Assembly (NCBI GenBank): GCA_041397725.1
Contig: JAWKVZ010000006.1
Span: forward strand, 272,217 to 336,216
Direction: 5' to 3'
DNA length: 64,000 nt
Origin: JAGRKR01 sp041397725
GTDB lineage: Bacteria > Pseudomonadota > Alphaproteobacteria > Rhizobiales > Hyphomicrobiaceae
Under the pieces are notes generated by a model that saw only the letters and a list, made by a program, of their open reading frames with translations, did not search any database and was not told the DNA's origin. This document shows, in pieces, positions 36,398 through 45,287 of this stretch (within the stretch, counting starts at the first letter, position 1; every line of letters begins with the position of its first letter). The position numbers and the translations under genes were made by a program.

Positions 36398-37218
36398 GAC
36401 GGCTGGCGTCCGCCGAGCGCCGGCAGCCGCGCGAGCAGGGACAGGCAGACCGCCTGGCCGGATGGCGGCTTCAGGATCAGACCTGCGCCCTCGTCGAGCC
36501 CCAGAACCCGGCCGCCGAGCGAGCGCTCTCCATCGGCAATCTCGATATCGCTCTCACGGCCCACTGCCCGAAAGAACCAGGCGTCGTGGACGGGTCTGAA
36601 GCCGTCGTCCTGCCAGATATCGAGCCAGGCCAGGAAGTGCCCCGCCACCGATTCGATGACGCGAACAGGCGAGAGCGCCCCGCCCCCTTCCTCGACGAGC
36701 GCAGTCTCGCCCGGCCGCTGCCCCGGCTCGCCCCTGCTGTCGTCGTGCGAAAGCTGGATCGAGAGCCCGAGGACGAGCCAGTCCGGAGCCGCTTCCCGGC
36801 TCCCTGCCCCCTCGAGCGACGGCGGCACGGCGACGCGCACATGACCGGCGACACCACCATTGATGAGGATGGCGTCAGGCCAGCGAAACGTGATCGCGAT
36901 CTGTGCCGGCAGCAACACCCCGAGGCTGTCGCCGACCGCCACCAACAGCAGCGGCACCATCTGCAGGGACGCCTCGAGACCGACCTCCGGCTCGAGCACG
37001 ATGGCCATGCGCACGGCGAGCGGATCGCGGCTCCAGACCACATCGCCGGCGCCGAGACGCCCTTCGGCCGCGCGCCGGTGGGCCGTCTCGAACGGGTCCT
37101 TGGTCGCGTCCACGCCATGCCCGACCAGCAACGGCGGCAGGCGAGGCGCTCCGCCACGCGCGGCGGACGCGCTGCCAGGTGTTCTTTGCGTTCGTGCCTT
37201 GCGCGCTCTACTCGCCAC
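36394..37218 (-). CDS. Biotin/lipoate-ligase-family protein (FDH operon)
   Basis: 274 residues, GTG start. The fold of biotin/lipoate ligases is suggested by 'LGAGDVVWSRDPLAVRMAIVLEPE', 'LLLVAVGDSLGVLLPAQIAITFRWPDAILING' (about 88-120) and a C-terminal SH3-like stretch 'SLGGRVLGLDEGAGLILK'. The 'RWPDAILING' matches the KWPNDVL-type lysine/asparagine motif of BirA, but the ATP-binding GRGR loop is missing, so ligase activity is doubtful. Lies between DUF6494 and DUF6505. It may bind a cofactor or modify an FDH part; that is inference. Confidence 0.78.
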   Translation of the reverse strand: MASRARKARTQRTPGSASAARGGAPRLPPLLVGHGVDATKDPFETAHRRAAEGRLGAGDVVWSRDPLAVRMAIVLEPEVGLEASLQMVPLLLVAVGDSLGVLLPAQIAITFRWPDAILINGGVAGHVRVAVPPSLEGAGSREAAPDWLVLGLSIQLSHDDSRGEPGQRPGETALVEEGGGALSPVRVIESVAGHFLAWLDIWQDDGFRPVHDAWFFRAVGRESDIEIADGERSLGGRVLGLDEGAGLILKPPSGQAVCLSLLARLPALGGRQPS

Positions 37219-37227
37219 GGTCAGCTT

Positions 37228-37422
37228 TCAACCGAGATCGATCTCGCCCTCGACGACGTGCTGGAGCGAGGTGCCCTCTGCCGTCAGGACCATGCGCACC
37301 TTGAGCTTGCCGCCGCTGGAGGACTGACCATCGCGCACGACCTTCTCGATCTGCTGCTGGGAGGTTACGCCGACCTGCTTGAGGAACTTCCTCAGCGACA
37401 TGTTGAACGTGTCTTCGTTCAT
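37228..37422 (-). CDS. DUF6494 family protein
   Basis: 64 residues, starting 'MNEDTFNMSLRKFLKQVGVTSQ' and ending in a beta-hairpin-like 'KVRMVLTAEGTSLQHVVEGEIDLG'. A small conserved protein of FDH loci with no known function. AGGAG lies 8 bases before the ATG. Followed after 9 bp by the ligase-like gene. Confidence 0.85.
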   Translation of the reverse strand: MNEDTFNMSLRKFLKQVGVTSQQQIEKVVRDGQSSSGGKLKVRMVLTAEGTSLQHVVEGEIDLG

Positions 37423-37509
37423 CGATTTTCTCCTGAAGCCACGCGGTTTGGTCTCACCCCGTACCCGCGGGCCGGGAGAGCGGGGCCTGACGGCCGACTG
37501 ACGCCGGCC

Positions 37510-37644
37510 TCACGACGAGGGGAGGCGCACGCTGCCTCTTTGCGTGAACGTATCGCGCGACGTCATCTCGAAGCTCTTCAGCACAAAGGCTGCGCCTGCC
37601 GAGATGGCCACGAGCACCACGATGCTGAGCAGAAACGCTCTCAT
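37510..37644 (-). CDS. 44-residue single-helix protein in the FDH operon
   Basis: Sequence: an N-terminal membrane helix (MRAFLLSIVVLVAISAGAAF, 1-20) and a short polar tail. An excellent ribosome site (AGGAGA, 7 bases) precedes the ATG at 37644, and the start lies one base after the stop codon of the WD40-cytochrome c gene (37646), so it is translated from the same message. Proteins of this size and shape recur next to FDH genes and may be small membrane subunits. Confidence 0.75.
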   Translation of the reverse strand: MRAFLLSIVVLVAISAGAAFVLKSFEMTSRDTFTQRGSVRLPSS

Positions 37645-37645
37645 C

Positions 37646-39145
37646 TCACTTCTCCTGTCGCCTGTCATCGCCGGCCCGAGGACGCGCCTTCCGGCTGCCC
37701 GGCTCATCCTTGCCCTCGCCCTCGCGGACTGCAGGCGTCGTGCTCGCCGCCTTGAGAAATACAATCAATGCCTGGCGTTGTCTCGCATCGGTGATGCGCT
37801 GGAGCGGCATTTTCGAGCCTGGAGTGAACGTGTCCGGCCCGAGCTCGAAGAGTTTGCCTATCGTCTCCGCGGTCCACACGAGGTTCGCGCGCTTCAGCGC
37901 CTGGGAATAGGGGTAGCCGGGGAGACTGCCGGCCCGACGGCCGAACACCCCGTGCAGGGTCGGTCCTGCGCGGTTGCGGTCGTCCGGCTGCAAGGTGTGA
38001 CAGACGCTGCACTTGCGGGCGAACTGGCGCTCGCCTTCCGATACCTCGCCCGAGACCTGGAAACGGCGCGGGAACTTCGATTGCACCGGCTCGAAGGGCC
38101 GTCGCGGCGTCACCTGCCAGAGCGTGACGAAGTCGTCGAGGCCGGCGTAGAACAACCGGCCGCCGCCGGGCACGAAGGCGAGGCTCCAGACCGGACCGTA
38201 GGGGTTGCGGTGCTCCTCGATCAGCGCGCCGTCGTCGAGGCGTAGCACGCGAACCGTTCCGTCGCCCGCACCAGTGGCGATCAGGCCGGGCTTGGCGAGT
38301 ACGGCGAGTGCAAGCACGGGGCGGACATGCGCGGGCAGCTCACGCATCACCTTGCCCGTGCCGCCATCGATCATGGCGACCGTGCCATTCAGGGCACCAA
38401 GCACCAGACGCTCGCTGCCGGGGACGCGCTCGAGCACGTTGATGCCCCAGCCATGCTTGTAGAGCGGCCGCACGAACGCGCCGTCGTCGCTGCGCCAGAG
38501 CCCAATCGTGCCATCGTAGCTCGCCGAATAGAGGCTGCGGCCATCGCCGGAAAACGCCACGGCGTTGACAGGCCCCTTGTGGCCCGACAGCACGGGACCG
38601 GAGGTGAGCGTTTCGAGGTTCCACAGCCGCACCGTGCGGTCCCAGCTCGCGCTGGCGAGCAGGCGGCCGTCCGGGGAGACGGCGAGGCCGATGACCTTGC
38701 CCTGATGCCCGGCGAACGACGTGATGCGCCGCCCGCTCTTGATCTCGTAGACCGTCACCGTGCCGTCGTCGGCGGCGGCCACCAGCCATCCGCGCGCGGG
38801 CACGAAGGCGACCGCGTTGATGGCGCCCGCGTGCTCGGCCAGCCGCAGCACGACCTTGGGCCGCGCCGGGGCGAGATCCCAGAGCATCATCGCGTAATCG
38901 AAGCTGCCGGTCAGCGCGTAGCGCCCGTCCGCACTCACCCGCACGGCTTTAACCGGCCCGCCGTGACCGACGAGATTGCCGTCGACCTCACGCCGCCTGG
39001 CTTTCGCCTTGAGACCTTCCTCGACCCGCGGCTTGATCTGGGGGCGCGCCGGCTCACTGGCGTACACGGGCGCCATCGCCGCCGCCAGCAGCGGGCCAAG
39101 CAGCAGGCCGGCGATCGCGGCAGCGCGCGCAGTTACCCCTCGCAT
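37646..39145 (-). CDS. WD40 beta-propeller fused to cytochrome c
   Basis: 499 residues from the ATG at 39145 (GGAG 8 bases upstream). A signal peptide (about 1-30) is followed by about seven WD40-type repeats (70-360; GH...D...W motifs such as 'LSGHKGPVNAVAFSGDGRSL') and a C-terminal class I cytochrome c with heme site C379-x-x-C382-H383 (CSVCH) and a Met ligand in 'GSKMPL'. The protein is periplasmic. It sits between the FDH cytochrome b gene and the small FDH proteins. It could carry electrons from formate oxidation to a cytochrome c pool, with the propeller for docking. Confidence 0.9.
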   Translation of the reverse strand: MRGVTARAAAIAGLLLGPLLAAAMAPVYASEPARPQIKPRVEEGLKAKARRREVDGNLVGHGGPVKAVRVSADGRYALTGSFDYAMMLWDLAPARPKVVLRLAEHAGAINAVAFVPARGWLVAAADDGTVTVYEIKSGRRITSFAGHQGKVIGLAVSPDGRLLASASWDRTVRLWNLETLTSGPVLSGHKGPVNAVAFSGDGRSLYSASYDGTIGLWRSDDGAFVRPLYKHGWGINVLERVPGSERLVLGALNGTVAMIDGGTGKVMRELPAHVRPVLALAVLAKPGLIATGAGDGTVRVLRLDDGALIEEHRNPYGPVWSLAFVPGGGRLFYAGLDDFVTLWQVTPRRPFEPVQSKFPRRFQVSGEVSEGERQFARKCSVCHTLQPDDRNRAGPTLHGVFGRRAGSLPGYPYSQALKRANLVWTAETIGKLFELGPDTFTPGSKMPLQRITDARQRQALIVFLKAASTTPAVREGEGKDEPGSRKARPRAGDDRRQEK

Positions 39146-39196
39146 GCGACAGCTCCGGCTTTGAGCTCGCAGGACCATGGCATGCCGCTTCGCGTG

Positions 39197-40426
39197 CTAC
39201 TCGGCCGGCGCTGGCGCCGGCCCACGGTGCTGGCCGCCCTCGGCGAGCACCTTCTCGGCCCAGATGCTGTGATGCTCCTTGGCCCAGTTTTCATCGACGT
39301 TCCCGGAACCCATGGCGTCGAAGGCGCCCTGCATGCCGACCGTGCCGATGTAGATGTGGCCGAAGATCACGCAGATCAGGAACATCGCCATGATGCCATG
39401 CCAGGTCGCCGCGTACTGCATCTCCTGTATCGGCGTGAAGACCGTCGGAAGCTGCAAGCCGAGCATGTTGATATAGGCGAAGGTCTTGGCGAACATCGGC
39501 ATCTGGAACGGGAACATCAGCGCCAATCCCGACAGGCTCATGGAGAGACCGCCGAACATGACGAGCCAGAACAACATTTTCTGGCCGGCGTTGAACTTCT
39601 TGGCCGGGGGATGCGAGCCGCGGGAGAACAGGCCGCCAGCCTTCGCGAGCCAGATCAGGTCGTAGACGTTCGGAAAATTGTGCCAGACCCACATCACGAA
39701 GGTCAGGACGAGACCGGCCATGAACGCGAAGGCCACGTAGCCGTGCAGCAGCTTGCCGTAGTAGGCGGCAAAAGCGAACGTCTCCTTGCCCAGCACCGGC
39801 AGCATGATCTGGCGACCGTACAGGGTCATGAGGCCGGTGATCGCCAGGACGATGAAGGAGACGGCGAGCAGCCAGTGGCCCATGCGCTCGAGGTCGTTGA
39901 ACCTGACCATTCGCCGGCCGGACAGGCCATGCTCGATGCGGATGCGCCCGCGGATGAGGAAAAACAGCATCAGCAGCACGAGCGTCCCGACGAGTGCGAG
40001 CCCGCCATAGACGGCGACCGGACCGCCCTTGAACGAAAAGGGGCCGACGCTGACGGCGCGCGTGCGCAGCAGCCGCCAGTCCTCACCGGCAGACTGGACC
40101 AGCGTACCGGCCTTCTCATCGGGGATGGTCACCTTGCCCTGGACGCCCTTGCGGACCTTCTCCCAGAGCTGCGGATCGAAACGGTCGCCCGAGCGGCGCT
40201 CCGACTCGGCCGGCTTCGTTGCCGGCGCCACGGGGGTCACCGTTCCCGGCTTGGCCGCCGGCGTGCCGGGCTGGACCTCCTGCTGGCCGGGCGGGCGCAC
40301 GCTGCTCTGCGCCACAGCGGCGTGGCAGAGCACCACGAGGCCGAGAAGCGCGATGACGATGCCTGCCGGAAGGCGCAGCAGGGCACCGAGCAAGCTCTTG
40401 TTTCGCTGGAATGCCGCCACCTGCAT
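39197..40426 (-). CDS. Formate dehydrogenase cytochrome b (gamma) subunit
   Basis: 409 residues from the ATG at 40426 (GGAGGAG upstream). After an N-terminal signal or helix and a Pro/Gly-rich periplasmic part (40-130) come about five membrane helices, with heme-ligand histidines in 'MGHWLLAVSF', 'KLLHGYVAF' and 'VIFGHIYIG'. It anchors the FDH and takes electrons from the FeS subunit to quinone on the membrane. The N-terminal ~130-residue extension is characteristic of alphaproteobacterial FDH gamma. Confidence 0.93.
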   Translation of the reverse strand: MQVAAFQRNKSLLGALLRLPAGIVIALLGLVVLCHAAVAQSSVRPPGQQEVQPGTPAAKPGTVTPVAPATKPAESERRSGDRFDPQLWEKVRKGVQGKVTIPDEKAGTLVQSAGEDWRLLRTRAVSVGPFSFKGGPVAVYGGLALVGTLVLLMLFFLIRGRIRIEHGLSGRRMVRFNDLERMGHWLLAVSFIVLAITGLMTLYGRQIMLPVLGKETFAFAAYYGKLLHGYVAFAFMAGLVLTFVMWVWHNFPNVYDLIWLAKAGGLFSRGSHPPAKKFNAGQKMLFWLVMFGGLSMSLSGLALMFPFQMPMFAKTFAYINMLGLQLPTVFTPIQEMQYAATWHGIMAMFLICVIFGHIYIGTVGMQGAFDAMGSGNVDENWAKEHHSIWAEKVLAEGGQHRGPAPAPAE

Positions 40427-40668
40427 ATCGCTCCTCCATCGAGCCATTAGGCTGGCGAGCCGGCGGCGCCTGACGCTACACGCGGTCCCGAGCCGTCCCA
40501 CTTCTGCGCTCGCGATCGATACCGCCGCCTTGGCGCGCGAGAGCGGCAACCGCTGTCGCTCGCGTCGATGCGCGATGTCTCAGCGATGGTTGTCGGCGAC
40601 TGACACCGACGATCGGAAGGCCGCGACTGCGGCCTTCCGTGTGCCGTGATCAATGGACCGGGCGAACC

Positions 40669-41274
40669 TCAGCCCTGCTGTCCGGGGTAGGCCTTGCCCC
40701 ATCCCCAGGCGCCGGAGCCGAAGCCGCGCGCCACGACGCGCTCGCGATAGATCTTGGAGACCTCGTCACCGTCGCCGGCGAGGAGAGCCTTGGTCGAGCA
40801 CATCTCGGCGCAGAGCGGCAGCTTGCCTTCCGCCAGACGGTCACGACCGTACTTCTTGAACTGGACGTCGGCGTTCTTCTCGGGGCCGCCGGCGCAGAAG
40901 GTGCACTTGTCCATCTTGCCGCGGGTGCCGAAGTTGCCGACCTGCGGGAACTGCGGCGCGCCGAACGGGCAGGCGTAGAAGCAGTAGCCGCAGCCGATGC
41001 ACAGATCCTTGTTGTGCAGCACGACGCCCTGCTCGGTCTGATAGAAGCAGTCGACCGGGCAGACCGCCATGCACGGCGCATCCGAGCAATGCATGCAAGC
41101 GACCGAGATCGAGCGCTCGCCCGGCTTGCCGTCGTTGATCGTGACGACGCGCCGACGATTGATGCCCCAGGGCACCTCGTGCTCGTTCTTGCACGCCGTG
41201 ACGCAGGCGTTGCACTCGATGCAACGCTCGGCGTCGCAGAGGAACTTCATCCTCGCCTTTTTCATCGTTGCCAT
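40669..41274 (-). CDS. fdh3B: Formate dehydrogenase FeS (beta) subunit, FDH3 type
   Basis: 201 residues from the ATG at 41274 (AGAGGA upstream). Sixteen cysteines make four [4Fe-4S] sites: C18/21/24/28, C60/63/68/72, C92/95/98/102 and C124/127/155/159. It passes electrons from the molybdenum subunit to the cytochrome b subunit. No signal peptide, so it is expected to be exported with FdhA by the Tat system. There is no C-terminal membrane helix, unlike E. coli FdnH. It lies 13 bp after fdhA. Confidence 0.95.
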   Translation of the reverse strand: MATMKKARMKFLCDAERCIECNACVTACKNEHEVPWGINRRRVVTINDGKPGERSISVACMHCSDAPCMAVCPVDCFYQTEQGVVLHNKDLCIGCGYCFYACPFGAPQFPQVGNFGTRGKMDKCTFCAGGPEKNADVQFKKYGRDRLAEGKLPLCAEMCSTKALLAGDGDEVSKIYRERVVARGFGSGAWGWGKAYPGQQG

Positions 41275-41287
41275 GGTGCGGTTCCTC

Positions 41288-44191
41288 TCAAGCCTTCCAG
41301 ATCTTGCAGAGCGTGGTCTTCGTTTCCTGCATCTGCGTGACGACGTCGTAGCCGTAGGTCTGTGCCGTATTGGTGGCCTCACCGAGCACGATCGGATCGG
41401 CGCCCTTCGGATACTTGTCGCGCAGGTCCTTGCCCTGGTAGTGACCACCGAAGTGGAACGGCATGAACGCCACGCCGCGACCGACGCGCTCGGTCACCAT
41501 CGCAGAGACCTTGACCTTGGCCTTCTCGGGTCCTTCGACCCAGACGGCCTGGCCGTCCTTGATGCCGAGATTGTTGGCGTCGACCGGATTGATCTCGACG
41601 AACATCACCTGCTGCAGCTCGGCGAGCCACTTGTTCGAGCGAGTCTCGTCGCCGCCGCCTTCGTACTCCACGAGACGCCCCGAGGTGAGCACGATCGGGT
41701 GGCTCTTCGAGAAGTCCTGCTTCTGGATGGACTCGTAGAGTGTCGGCAGGCGGTGATGCCGGCGATCCTTGTAGGTCGCATACTTCGGCAACAGGTCACG
41801 CCGCGGCGTGTAGAGCGGCTCGCGGTGGAGCGGCACCGGGTCCGGGAAATTCCAGACAACGCAGCGCGCCTTGGCGTTTCCGAACGGGGCGCAACCGTGC
41901 TTGATGGCGACGCGCTGGATGCCGCCGGAAAGATCGATCTTCCAGTTGGCCTTCTCGCCGCCGACCTTGCCGATCGCCTCCTTCTCGGCGGGCGTCAGGT
42001 CCTTGTCCCAGCCGAGCTTGGTGAGCATCGCCATGGTGAACTCGGGATAGCCGTCCTTGAGCTCCGACCCCACCGAGTACGAGCCGACCGCCAGCAGATT
42101 GTCGGCGTCCGGGGTGCCCTTGGCGAACGGCCCCTTGGGAACCGTGACGCCGAAGCGGGCGCGGAAGGTGAGACCGCCCTCGGCCACCGGCTTGGAGATG
42201 TCATAGAGGTTCGGCGTGCCCGGATGCTTGATCGCCGCTGTGCCCCAGCACGGCCACGGCAGGCCGTAGTAGTCACCGTCGCAAGGCCCGCCCGCAGCGC
42301 GCAGCGTCGTCTTGTCGAAGGTGTGCTGGTTGGCCATGTGCAGCTTCAGCCGCTCCGGCGACTGGCCAGTGTAGCCGATGGTCCACATGCCGCGGTTGAA
42401 CTCCCGCGTGATGTCCTCCACCAGCGGCTCGTCCTTCGTGACCTTGATGTGCTTGAACATCTGGTCGGCGAAGCCGAGCTTCTTGGCGAGCTTGTACATG
42501 ATCGTGTGATCGGGCAGGGACTCGAAGAACGGCTCGAACACCTTCTCGCGCCACTGCAGCGACCGGTTGGAGGCCGTCACCGAGCCCGAGGTCTCGAACT
42601 GCGTCGAGGCCGGGAGCAGGTAGACGCCGTCCTTGCGGTCGGACAGCACGGCCGACATCGTCGGATAGGGATCGACGATGACGAGAAGCTCAAGCTTCTC
42701 CATGGCCTTCTTCATGTCGGGCAGCCGGGTCTGGCTGTTCGGCGCGTGGCCCCAGAAGACCATGGCCTTGATGTTGTCGGGCTGCGTGAGGTGCTTCTTG
42801 TCCTCGAGCACGCCGTCGAACCAGCGGCTCACTGGGATGCCCGGCTTCTCCATCATCGCCTTGGAGGCGAAGCGCTTGAGCACGTCGTCGTAGTTGACGT
42901 CCCAGACGCGGGACCAGTGCTTCCACGAGCCCGTGGCGAGCCCGTAGTAGCCCGGCAGCGTGTCCATGAGCACGCCGAGGTCCGTGGCGCCCTGAACGTT
43001 GTCGTGGCCACGGAAGATGTTGGCGCCGCCGCCTGCGACGCCGATGTTGCCGAGCGCGAGCTGCAGGACGCAATAGGCGCGCGTGTTGTTGTTACCGTTC
43101 GTATGCTGCGTTCCGCCCATGCACCAGATCAGCGTGCCGGGCTTGTTGGTCGCCATCGTCCGTGCGACGCGGCGCAGCTGCGAGCCGGGAACGCCGGTGA
43201 CCTTCTCGGTCTCCTCGGGCGTCCACTTCTTCACCTCGGCGCGGATATAGTCCATGCCCCAGACGCGCTGGCGGATGTACTCCTTGTCCTCCCAACCGTT
43301 CTCGAAGATGTGCCAAAGGATGCCCCAGATGAGCGCCACGTCGGTGCCGGGGCGGAAGCGGACGTACTCGGTCGCGTGAGCCGCGGTGCGTGTGAAGCGC
43401 GGGTCGAGCACGATGAAAGCCGCGTTGTTCTGCTCCTTGGCCTTCAGCATGTGCTGAAGGGAGACGGGGTGCGCCTCCGACGGATTGCCGCCGATCAGGA
43501 AGATCGCCTTGGACTTGTGAATGTCGTTGTAGGAGTTCGTCATGGCGCCGTAGCCCCAGGTGTTGGCAACACCTGCGACCGTCGTCGAGTGACAGATCCG
43601 CGCCTGATGGTCGACGTTGTTCGTGCCCCAGAAGGCGGCGAACTTGCGGAAGAGATAGGCCTGCTCGTTGGAATGCTTGGCCGAGCCGAGGAGGTAGACG
43701 GAATCGGGGCCGGACTTCTTGCGGATGTCCAGCATCCGATCGCCGACCTCCTTGATCGCGACATCCCAGCCGATGCGCTCCCACTTGCCGGCAACGAGCT
43801 TCATCGGATAGCGCAGGCGCCGATCGCCATGAGCGTGCTCACGCACCGCCGCGCCCTTGGCGCAGTGCGCGCCGAGATTGAAGGGGCTGTCGAAGCCGGG
43901 CTCCTGGCCGATCCAGACGCCGTTCTGCACCTCGGCGAGAACGGTGCAACCGACCGAGCAATGCGTACAAACGGACTTCTTGATCTCGACCTTGCCGCCT
44001 GCGGTCGGAGCCGCGGCTTCCGCTTTCTGGATGCGCCCGCCGGCCAGGGCGCTGGCGGCTGCCAGTCCGCCAACGGCGAGACCGGAGTTGCGCAGGAAGG
44101 TTCGCCGGTCGACGGCGGTCGTGGCTACCGATTGATAGCCTGACGCGAGGCTTGCCGCCCGCGCTGTGCCCTTGGACTTTTTCCTCAGCAT
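41288..44191 (-). CDS. fdhA: Formate dehydrogenase catalytic (alpha) subunit, Mo/W-bis-MGD
   Basis: 967 residues. Tat signal with RR29-30 in DRRTFLRNSGLAVGG; [4Fe-4S] cysteines C75, C78, C82 and C110; and the metal ligand Cys200 followed by His201 (ARICHS), the position that is selenocysteine in E. coli FdnG. The C-terminal MopB domain has the MGD-binding 'HFGGHYQGKDLRDKYP'. It oxidises formate to CO2 in the periplasm. The gene has no in-frame UGA, so it is independent of selenocysteine machinery. In this operon it precedes beta and gamma and follows a small Tat-signal protein and torD. Confidence 0.97.
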   Translation of the reverse strand: MLRKKSKGTARAASLASGYQSVATTAVDRRTFLRNSGLAVGGLAAASALAGGRIQKAEAAAPTAGGKVEIKKSVCTHCSVGCTVLAEVQNGVWIGQEPGFDSPFNLGAHCAKGAAVREHAHGDRRLRYPMKLVAGKWERIGWDVAIKEVGDRMLDIRKKSGPDSVYLLGSAKHSNEQAYLFRKFAAFWGTNNVDHQARICHSTTVAGVANTWGYGAMTNSYNDIHKSKAIFLIGGNPSEAHPVSLQHMLKAKEQNNAAFIVLDPRFTRTAAHATEYVRFRPGTDVALIWGILWHIFENGWEDKEYIRQRVWGMDYIRAEVKKWTPEETEKVTGVPGSQLRRVARTMATNKPGTLIWCMGGTQHTNGNNNTRAYCVLQLALGNIGVAGGGANIFRGHDNVQGATDLGVLMDTLPGYYGLATGSWKHWSRVWDVNYDDVLKRFASKAMMEKPGIPVSRWFDGVLEDKKHLTQPDNIKAMVFWGHAPNSQTRLPDMKKAMEKLELLVIVDPYPTMSAVLSDRKDGVYLLPASTQFETSGSVTASNRSLQWREKVFEPFFESLPDHTIMYKLAKKLGFADQMFKHIKVTKDEPLVEDITREFNRGMWTIGYTGQSPERLKLHMANQHTFDKTTLRAAGGPCDGDYYGLPWPCWGTAAIKHPGTPNLYDISKPVAEGGLTFRARFGVTVPKGPFAKGTPDADNLLAVGSYSVGSELKDGYPEFTMAMLTKLGWDKDLTPAEKEAIGKVGGEKANWKIDLSGGIQRVAIKHGCAPFGNAKARCVVWNFPDPVPLHREPLYTPRRDLLPKYATYKDRRHHRLPTLYESIQKQDFSKSHPIVLTSGRLVEYEGGGDETRSNKWLAELQQVMFVEINPVDANNLGIKDGQAVWVEGPEKAKVKVSAMVTERVGRGVAFMPFHFGGHYQGKDLRDKYPKGADPIVLGEATNTAQTYGYDVVTQMQETKTTLCKIWKA

Positions 44192-44291
44192 GCCTCTTCT
44201 CCTTCGAGACTGCGTCGACCCCGCCTTGCCGCGCGGAGGATCACGGGCGGCGCACCGGCAGCCGGGCGCCGCTTGAATCTGCTCGCGGGCG

Positions 44292-44486
44292 CTAGAAGCG
44301 CGCCAGCTTGTAGTAGGTCTTTACGTGCTCGGTTTCGCGATAGCCGTCGCTGGTCTCAGACGTCTCCGCGGCCTTGGCTTCCCCCGGCCCACCGACGACC
44401 GCAGCCCCGCCTGCCGCCACGCCGAGCCCGGCCAGCCTCAGGAAATTCCGCCGATCCGTGCCAACCGATTTACCGTCATCTCGCAT
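44292..44486 (-). CDS. Small Tat-signal protein of the FDH operon
   Basis: 64 residues. A twin-arginine leader (TDRRNFLRLAGLGVAAGG) is followed by a short mature part of about 30 residues ending 'HVKTYYKLARF'. The ATG at 44486 follows GAGGAG. Such proteins are consistently found directly upstream of FdhA genes. It may help export or be a small periplasmic FDH subunit; unproved. Confidence 0.87.
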   Translation of the reverse strand: MRDDGKSVGTDRRNFLRLAGLGVAAGGAAVVGGPGEAKAAETSETSDGYRETEHVKTYYKLARF

Positions 44487-44580
44487 GAGATGCTCTCCTC
44501 TCGTGCAAAGCCCAATCAAACAGTACAGCGCCATGTTTCCAGCTGCAACAAGCTGCAGCAGTTTCGGAGTGGCTTTCCGA

Positions 44581-45213
44581 TCACTCTTCGGTGTCGAGGG
44601 CGACCATGCGAAAGGCCTCCTCCTCGATCGTCATGAATATCGACCCGACCGCGCCCAGTCCCGCGTAGAGAACCGACGACTTGGCCGCCTTGAGATCGCG
44701 GAAGAAGTACCCGGCCCACGATGCGATGTGCCGATCAAAAAAGGCCTTCTGCTCCTCGACCGACAACGGCTCGCCGAAGGCGCCGCCGATGAACCCACCC
44801 ATCATCTCGCAGAGCGCGGCGATGTGGTCCTCAGGGTCCTTGACCTCCGGCTCAGGCTCGAGACCCAGGCTGCGCATGTCGGCGCGCAGGCGGGAGAGCG
44901 GCTTCTCGTTGAGAAACCCCGTCAGGTAGTAGGAGGCGTAAGGCAGCAACTCACCGCGCCCGACCCCAATGAAGAGATCATGGTACTCACGCTTCACCAC
45001 GGCCGCGTCGGAGCGGGCGCACAGGTGCGCGAACGTCGTCAGCGCTTTGCCGAGCGGCGTACCGTCCCCTTCGATGGAGGCAGCCGCAGCGAGCTCGGCC
45101 TCGCCCGGAGGCGCCGACAGGAAACCTGCAAGCAGATAGTAGAGGCCGACTCGCGCCTCGTCCTCCGGCACAAGGTCCGGATCAACTTGCGATTGGCCCG
45201 GCATCTCGGGCAT
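44581..45213 (-). CDS. TorD/DmsD-family chaperone
   Basis: 210 residues, all-helical. It includes 'ARVGLYYLLAGFLSAPP', 'EYHDLFIGVGRGELLPYASYYLTGF' (about 78-102) and a C-terminal 'SWAGYFFRDL'. TorD-like chaperones bind the Tat signal and apo-enzyme of Mo enzymes until cofactor is inserted. Given its place, FdhA is the expected client. It is the first gene of the FDH operon, preceded by an FNR/FixK-like promoter. Confidence 0.92.
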   Translation of the reverse strand: MPEMPGQSQVDPDLVPEDEARVGLYYLLAGFLSAPPGEAELAAAASIEGDGTPLGKALTTFAHLCARSDAAVVKREYHDLFIGVGRGELLPYASYYLTGFLNEKPLSRLRADMRSLGLEPEPEVKDPEDHIAALCEMMGGFIGGAFGEPLSVEEQKAFFDRHIASWAGYFFRDLKAAKSSVLYAGLGAVGSIFMTIEEEAFRMVALDTEE

Positions 45214-45287
45214 GGCCCTTCCTTACGTTCCTGCTTCCTCGCCGCGCCGGGATTCTGCTGCCCAGCGTCGGAATAGCTCTGGTTGCG

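Noticed and set aside
41069..44143. A 1024-codon open frame on the plus strand opposite fdhA
   Set aside because: It is a mirror frame caused by high GC at third positions; it has no family motif and fdhA is unmistakable on the other strand.
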